Assembly (NCBI GenBank): GCA_944391895.1
Contig: CALXVF010000042.1
Coordinates: forward strand, 1-9,214
From: an uncultured Clostridia bacterium
GTDB lineage: Bacteria > Bacillota > Clostridia > TANB77 > CAG-508
DNA: 9,214 nt
Reading direction: 5' to 3'
Both the position numbers and the translations under genes were made by a program. Of this stretch, positions 5,343 to 9,214 are shown piece after piece (the stretch's first letter is position 1; each line of letters starts with the position of its first letter). The notes beneath the pieces are model-generated. The model saw nothing but the letters and a program-made list of their open reading frames with translations, was not told the DNA's origin and made no database searches.

Positions 5343-8300
5343 TTATTCAACACTCTTTAAAGATTCTATCATGTCAATTTTCTTTAAAGAAAAGTACGTA
5401 ATAATGTTAACAATAGCAGCAAATATTCCAGTTATTAATACTCCTAATAAATAGCTCCATATTGTTATTTGAGGATTAAACATTAGTATATCTAATTCGC
5501 ACGTTTTAATAATATACAATGTTAAGAAATATCCTCCTCCTATTCCAACAAACATTCCTAGTATTGTTAATATAATTGTTTCTCTTGATATATATTGATA
5601 AACCTCTTTATCATAAAATCCTAGTACTTTAATTGTCGCAAGTTCTCTTATTCTTTCAGTAATATTTGCATTTAATAAATTATATAAAACTACAAAAGCT
5701 AAAAGTCCTGCTGCAATAATTAAAATCCATACTACTAAATCCATATTTTCCATAACATCTGCAAAAATATCTTCTGTAACAGACATGAATGAAACTCCTG
5801 AAATATATTCGCTGTTTGTTAATATTTCTTTTCCTAGTACATCTTCTGCAGATTCATCCATATCGATAGTATTTGCATAAACTACATTATATCCTATTCT
5901 AGTATCAAATAAGCTATTATACAAATCTGGTGGCATATATATATAATGCATTAAATAGTTTTCCGTTATATTTACAACTTTAACATTTGCCTCTTGGTCA
6001 TTTGCATTTATTATTTTAATTTCATCTCCGACTTTTATATCAAGAAGCTTAGAAATTTTTTCACTTATTATAACTCCGTCATTATTTAAAGTATATTTTA
6101 TATCATTATTTTTTCTTGATTCTAGAGTAATAAATTCATTTAATTTATTAATATCTTCTGGTACTATCAATTGGATTGTTTGATTATTGTCATTTTTATC
6201 TATCTGTACTGATTGAACATTGACATTTAAAACACTTTGTATCTCATCATGTCCAGTTATTATATTATCTATTTGCTCTAATTCGCCATTTTTATATTCG
6301 TCTTTCAAATTAATGCTAACTTCATATAGATTAATTTTTCCATATTGTGATGGAATCATGCTACTAATCGCATCTCTTAATCCAAATCCTGCAATTATTA
6401 ATGCTGTACATCCTCCAACACCTATAATCGTCATAAGAAATCTCTTTTTATATCTAAATATATTTCTAGCAGTTACCTTTTTAGTGAAATTCAATCTTTT
6501 CCATATAAAAGTAATATATTCTAAAAATACTCTTTTTCCTGGCTTTGGAGATTTTGGTCTCATCAGATTTGCTGGTTTTTGACTAAGCGTTTTTGCACAA
6601 GTATATATTGTTGCTCCTACTGTACATGCGATTGCAGCTAGCATTCCTACAGTAGCATAAGTTACATTGAAATCTAAAATTACTGATGGAAGTTCATACA
6701 TCATTCCATATATATCTGCAATTATTTTTGGGAGTAAATTAAATCCAATTAAGATTCCTATAATTCCACCAATTACTGTAGCTAAAGTAGCATATAATAA
6801 ATATTTACTAGCAATTTGTAGCTTATTATATCCTAAAGCTTTCAAAGTTCCTATTTCTACTCTTTCTTCTTCTACCATTCTAGACATTGATGTTAAACTA
6901 ATTAATGCAGCTACTATAAAGAATACTACTGGGAATACTTCCGCTAAGTTAGCAACTCTATCAGTGTCTTGAATATAACTTACATATCCCGCATTTTGAT
7001 TTCTATCTAATATATACCATTCTGGTCTTGTAATTTTGTTTACTTCTTCTTCAGCTTCGTCTAGTTTTTTCTCTGCATCTGCTATTTTTGTATTATACTC
7101 TTCTCTTGCAGAATTTAGCTCTTCTTCAGCTTTTGCTAATTCTTCTTCTGAATCATCTAATTTTCTTTCTGCTACTGCAAGTTCATTATATGCTGTTTTT
7201 TTGCCAGCTTCTAATTCTGTTTCTTGATTTGCTAATTCTGTTTTTGCACTATCTATTGCATTTTTTGCATTTTCTAACTCTGTTTTTGCATTTTGAATAG
7301 AGCTTTCTATAAAAGATACACTTTCATAAATGTCTTTTATTCCTTGATTTTCTAATTGCTTATCTATTATTGTAAGTGTTGCCTTTATTTTAGCCATATC
7401 AGAAATTAATTCTGTCATTTTGCCATTAATTTGCTCTATTTCTTCACTGTCTTGAATTTCATCTAAATCTTTAAGCCTTTCTTCTAATTCATCATATTCT
7501 TTTTGTTTAGTTACTAAACTTTGTTCTAAATTGTTGTATTGAGTTTGAATTGCTTTTAATTCATTTAATTGTGTTTCATATTCTTGTATTTGCTTTTCTG
7601 CTTCCGCTTTTTTAGAATTATATTCATTTTCTTTTTGGGTTAAAGTTTCTTTGGCATCCTTTATTTGTGCTTCGGCTTCTACAAATTTATTATTTAATTC
7701 TCTTCTATTTTTTTGTATTTCAGCTCTTCCATCTGATATTTGCTCTTTTCCTGTATTTATTTTTTCTTCTGCATCTTTTAATTGCTTTTCTCCATCAGCT
7801 TTTTGAGTTTCAAATTCATTTTTTGCATCTTGCAACTTTTGATTAGCACTATTAAATAATTCATTGTACCTAGCTTCTCTTCTAGCATCTGATATGTCTT
7901 CTACATTGCTTACAACTTCATCTATTTTATCTTCATAATCATTTTCATAACATTTTAGATTTTTACTATCTTTCACATTCACATAAGCATTTGTGAAAAT
8001 ATTTGTATTTATATTTTCTTTAGATATGTAAATATAATAATCTATTACTCCAGAACCAAGTTTTGTACTACCCCTCTCCATTGATATATACAATGGAGAT
8101 TTTACTGTTCCTACAATTGTAAGATTTTGATTTTTTAATAATTCCTTTTCATTTCCATCATCATCTGTTATTTTTTCTGGTTCAACTATTATTGTATCTC
8201 CTATTTTATGATTAGTTCCAAGTATAAACTCTGGCTCTACAACACATTCATTTTCGTTTTCTGGTAATCTACCTTGGGCTATTTCGAGTTCATTTAGTGT

Positions 8301-8639
8301 TTCTGTCATCGTTTCAAGTTTTACTACAACATCTTCTTCTCCTACACTCACAATAGCATCTGATTGATATGAACCCTCTACATTTTCTATTCCTTCTACT
8401 TTTTTTAGTTCTTCAATATCTCCATTAGTTAAACCTAATGTGGAAATTACTTGAAAATCCATTACATTTTTGTCATCAAAGTATTTATCTAAAGTAAGTC
8501 TCATATCTGGACTAGTTGCTTTTATTCCAGCAAAAAAGCCTACTCCTAATAGCACAATTAAGAGTATAGAAATAAACCTTTTAAAAGATTTTGCTATTTC
8601 TTTTATACTATCTTTAATTAGAGCTGTTTTCATTACCAT
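5343..8639 (-). CDS. ABC transporter permease, FtsX/MacB fold with long coiled coil
   Basis: This 1098-residue permease would dimerise and pair with the upstream ATPase. In order: a transmembrane helix at about 22-42; an extracytoplasmic domain to about 250; a Lys/Glu/Gln/Ala-rich coiled coil at about 253-537; an FtsX domain of three helices (about 565-690) with the coupling sequence VEEERVEIGTLKALGYNK; a cytoplasmic linker; a second N-terminal-type helix near 734-752; a second extracytoplasmic domain; and a second FtsX domain (about 950-1098) with ITERIRELATIKVLGFYDKEV. This duplicated layout is the large clostridial type; MacB-like members act as mechanotransmitters or exporters rather than channels. 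The substrate is unknown. ATG 8639 has GAGGAG 5 nt upstream; ATG 8633, overlapping the ATPase stop as TAATG, is an alternative. Either start makes it translationally coupled to the ATPase. Confidence 0.92.
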   Translation of the reverse strand: MVMKTALIKDSIKEIAKSFKRFISILLIVLLGVGFFAGIKATSPDMRLTLDKYFDDKNVMDFQVISTLGLTNGDIEELKKVEGIENVEGSYQSDAIVSVGEEDVVVKLETMTETLNELEIAQGRLPENENECVVEPEFILGTNHKIGDTIIVEPEKITDDDGNEKELLKNQNLTIVGTVKSPLYISMERGSTKLGSGVIDYYIYISKENINTNIFTNAYVNVKDSKNLKCYENDYEDKIDEVVSNVEDISDARREARYNELFNSANQKLQDAKNEFETQKADGEKQLKDAEEKINTGKEQISDGRAEIQKNRRELNNKFVEAEAQIKDAKETLTQKENEYNSKKAEAEKQIQEYETQLNELKAIQTQYNNLEQSLVTKQKEYDELEERLKDLDEIQDSEEIEQINGKMTELISDMAKIKATLTIIDKQLENQGIKDIYESVSFIESSIQNAKTELENAKNAIDSAKTELANQETELEAGKKTAYNELAVAERKLDDSEEELAKAEEELNSAREEYNTKIADAEKKLDEAEEEVNKITRPEWYILDRNQNAGYVSYIQDTDRVANLAEVFPVVFFIVAALISLTSMSRMVEEERVEIGTLKALGYNKLQIASKYLLYATLATVIGGIIGILIGFNLLPKIIADIYGMMYELPSVILDFNVTYATVGMLAAIACTVGATIYTCAKTLSQKPANLMRPKSPKPGKRVFLEYITFIWKRLNFTKKVTARNIFRYKKRFLMTIIGVGGCTALIIAGFGLRDAISSMIPSQYGKINLYEVSINLKDEYKNGELEQIDNIITGHDEIQSVLNVNVQSVQIDKNDNNQTIQLIVPEDINKLNEFITLESRKNNDIKYTLNNDGVIISEKISKLLDIKVGDEIKIINANDQEANVKVVNITENYLMHYIYMPPDLYNSLFDTRIGYNVVYANTIDMDESAEDVLGKEILTNSEYISGVSFMSVTEDIFADVMENMDLVVWILIIAAGLLAFVVLYNLLNANITERIRELATIKVLGFYDKEVYQYISRETIILTILGMFVGIGGGYFLTLYIIKTCELDILMFNPQITIWSYLLGVLITGIFAAIVNIITYFSLKKIDMIESLKSVE

Positions 8640-9214
8640 TCAATCTCCTCTATTGGCGTTGGATTTTGATTTATTTCAATATTTTGCGCTGTACCATTTT
8701 TAAAATGGATAACTCTATCTGCCATTGGTGTTAAGGCAGTATTATGTGTGATAATAATTACTGTCATTTTTTCTTTTCTACATGTATCTTGTAGCAATTT
8801 TAATATTTGCTTTCCTGTTTTATAGTCCAATGCTCCTGTTGGTTCATCACAAAGTAATAGTTTTGGATTTTTAGCTATCGCTCTTGCTATTGCAACTCTT
8901 TGTTGCTCTCCTCCAGATAATTGTGCTGGAAAATTCTTTAATCTATTTTCTAGCCCTACTTTTATTAATATATCTTTTGGATTTAATGGCTTCTTACAGA
9001 TTTGAGTAGCTAATTCTACGTTTTCTAAAGCCGTTAGATTTTGTACTAGATTGTAAAATTGAAATACGAATCCAATATTCTCTCTACGGTATTTGATTAA
9101 TTGCTTATTTTTATATTTCGTAATATTTTTATCTGCCACTATAACACTTCCAGATGTAGCACTATCCATTCCTCCTAAAATGTTCAATGCAGTGGTTTTT
9201 CCAGCTCCACTAGG
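8633..9214 (-). CDS. ABC transporter ATP-binding protein, MacB/LolD type (partial)
   Basis: This is the ATPase of the FtsX-type transporter, cut by the right edge inside Walker A. The first visible residues are PSGAGKTTALNILGG, so GxxGxGK(S/T) is essentially complete. The Q-loop is FVFQFYNLVQNLTALENVEL, the ABC signature LSGGEQQRVAIARAIAKNP, Walker B LLLCDEPTGALD, and the H-loop VIIITHN. The signature wording and the DEPTGALD string place it in the MacB/LolD/SalX group that works with FtsX-fold permeases. All visible catalytic residues are intact. About 193 codons are present, so roughly 35-45 N-terminal residues lie outside. Its final codons (IEEIEW, TAA) contain the ribosome site of the permease and overlap its start by 7 nt, indicating one operon with coupled translation. 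The operon promoter is outside the window. Confidence 0.95.
   Translation of the reverse strand, partial: PSGAGKTTALNILGGMDSATSGSVIVADKNITKYKNKQLIKYRRENIGFVFQFYNLVQNLTALENVELATQICKKPLNPKDILIKVGLENRLKNFPAQLSGGEQQRVAIARAIAKNPKLLLCDEPTGALDYKTGKQILKLLQDTCRKEKMTVIIITHNTALTPMADRVIHFKNGTAQNIEINQNPTPIEEIEW

Noticed and set aside
6220..7300. Plus-strand open frames at 6220-6582, 6667-6972, 7036-7227 and 7088-7300
   Set aside because: They are antisense to the permease, have the biased Ser/Leu or low-complexity composition of a reversed coiled-coil gene, and lack ribosome sites.
8470..8703. Plus-strand 77-codon frame across the ATPase/permease junction
   Set aside because: It is antisense to both conserved genes and has no recognisable product.

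Overview
The window is AT-rich, with AGGAGG-type ribosome sites and TTGNNN/TATAAT promoters, and looks like a low-GC Firmicute, most likely a member of the Clostridia. A YtxC-family gene supports this, because that family is restricted to endospore-forming Firmicutes. No rRNA, tRNA, CRISPR array or intact transposase gene is visible.

Layout, left to right. (1) Positions 1-1620, minus: the N-terminal two thirds of an FtsK/SpoIIIE DNA translocase, running off the left edge. (2) 1621-1910: a non-coding gap holding a long imperfect palindrome (about 1717-1903) around a strikingly GC-rich 43-nt core, which resembles a MITE or REP-like element. (3) 1911-3333: two tandem minus-strand paralogs of a small DUF2628-like membrane protein with Asp/Tyr/Asn-rich tails, each with its own near-identical promoter and terminator. 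(4) 3457-4276, plus: a ytxC gene whose natural ribosome site and ATG lie one frame away from the body of the gene. (5) 4331-5263, minus: a DUF368 (PopT-type) polyprenyl-phosphate translocase, sharing a bidirectional terminator with ytxC. (6) 5343-9214, minus: a two-gene ABC transporter operon, with an ATPase cut by the right edge that overlaps a 1098-residue FtsX/MacB-fold permease carrying a roughly 285-residue extracellular coiled coil.

The most informative observation is a fossil between the two DUF2628-like paralogs. The last 12 codons and stop of a second ytxC copy survive at 2585-2623, joined to the paralog's upstream region at a 4-bp TGAA microhomology. This implies that a two-gene unit (membrane gene plus ytxC) was duplicated in tandem and one ytxC was then deleted. 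The remaining ytxC is itself frameshifted near its 5' end, so this locus may lack an intact copy. The paralogs are mosaics: nucleotide-identical ends, including the non-coding terminator, and diverged middles.

Functionally the window is a set of envelope and sporulation genes rather than one pathway: chromosome translocation, lipid-carrier recycling, a sporulation protein, small membrane proteins and an exporter-type ABC system. I see no convincing new multi-gene system. The novelty lies in the duplicated cassette and its remains, the palindromic element, and the coiled-coil permease.
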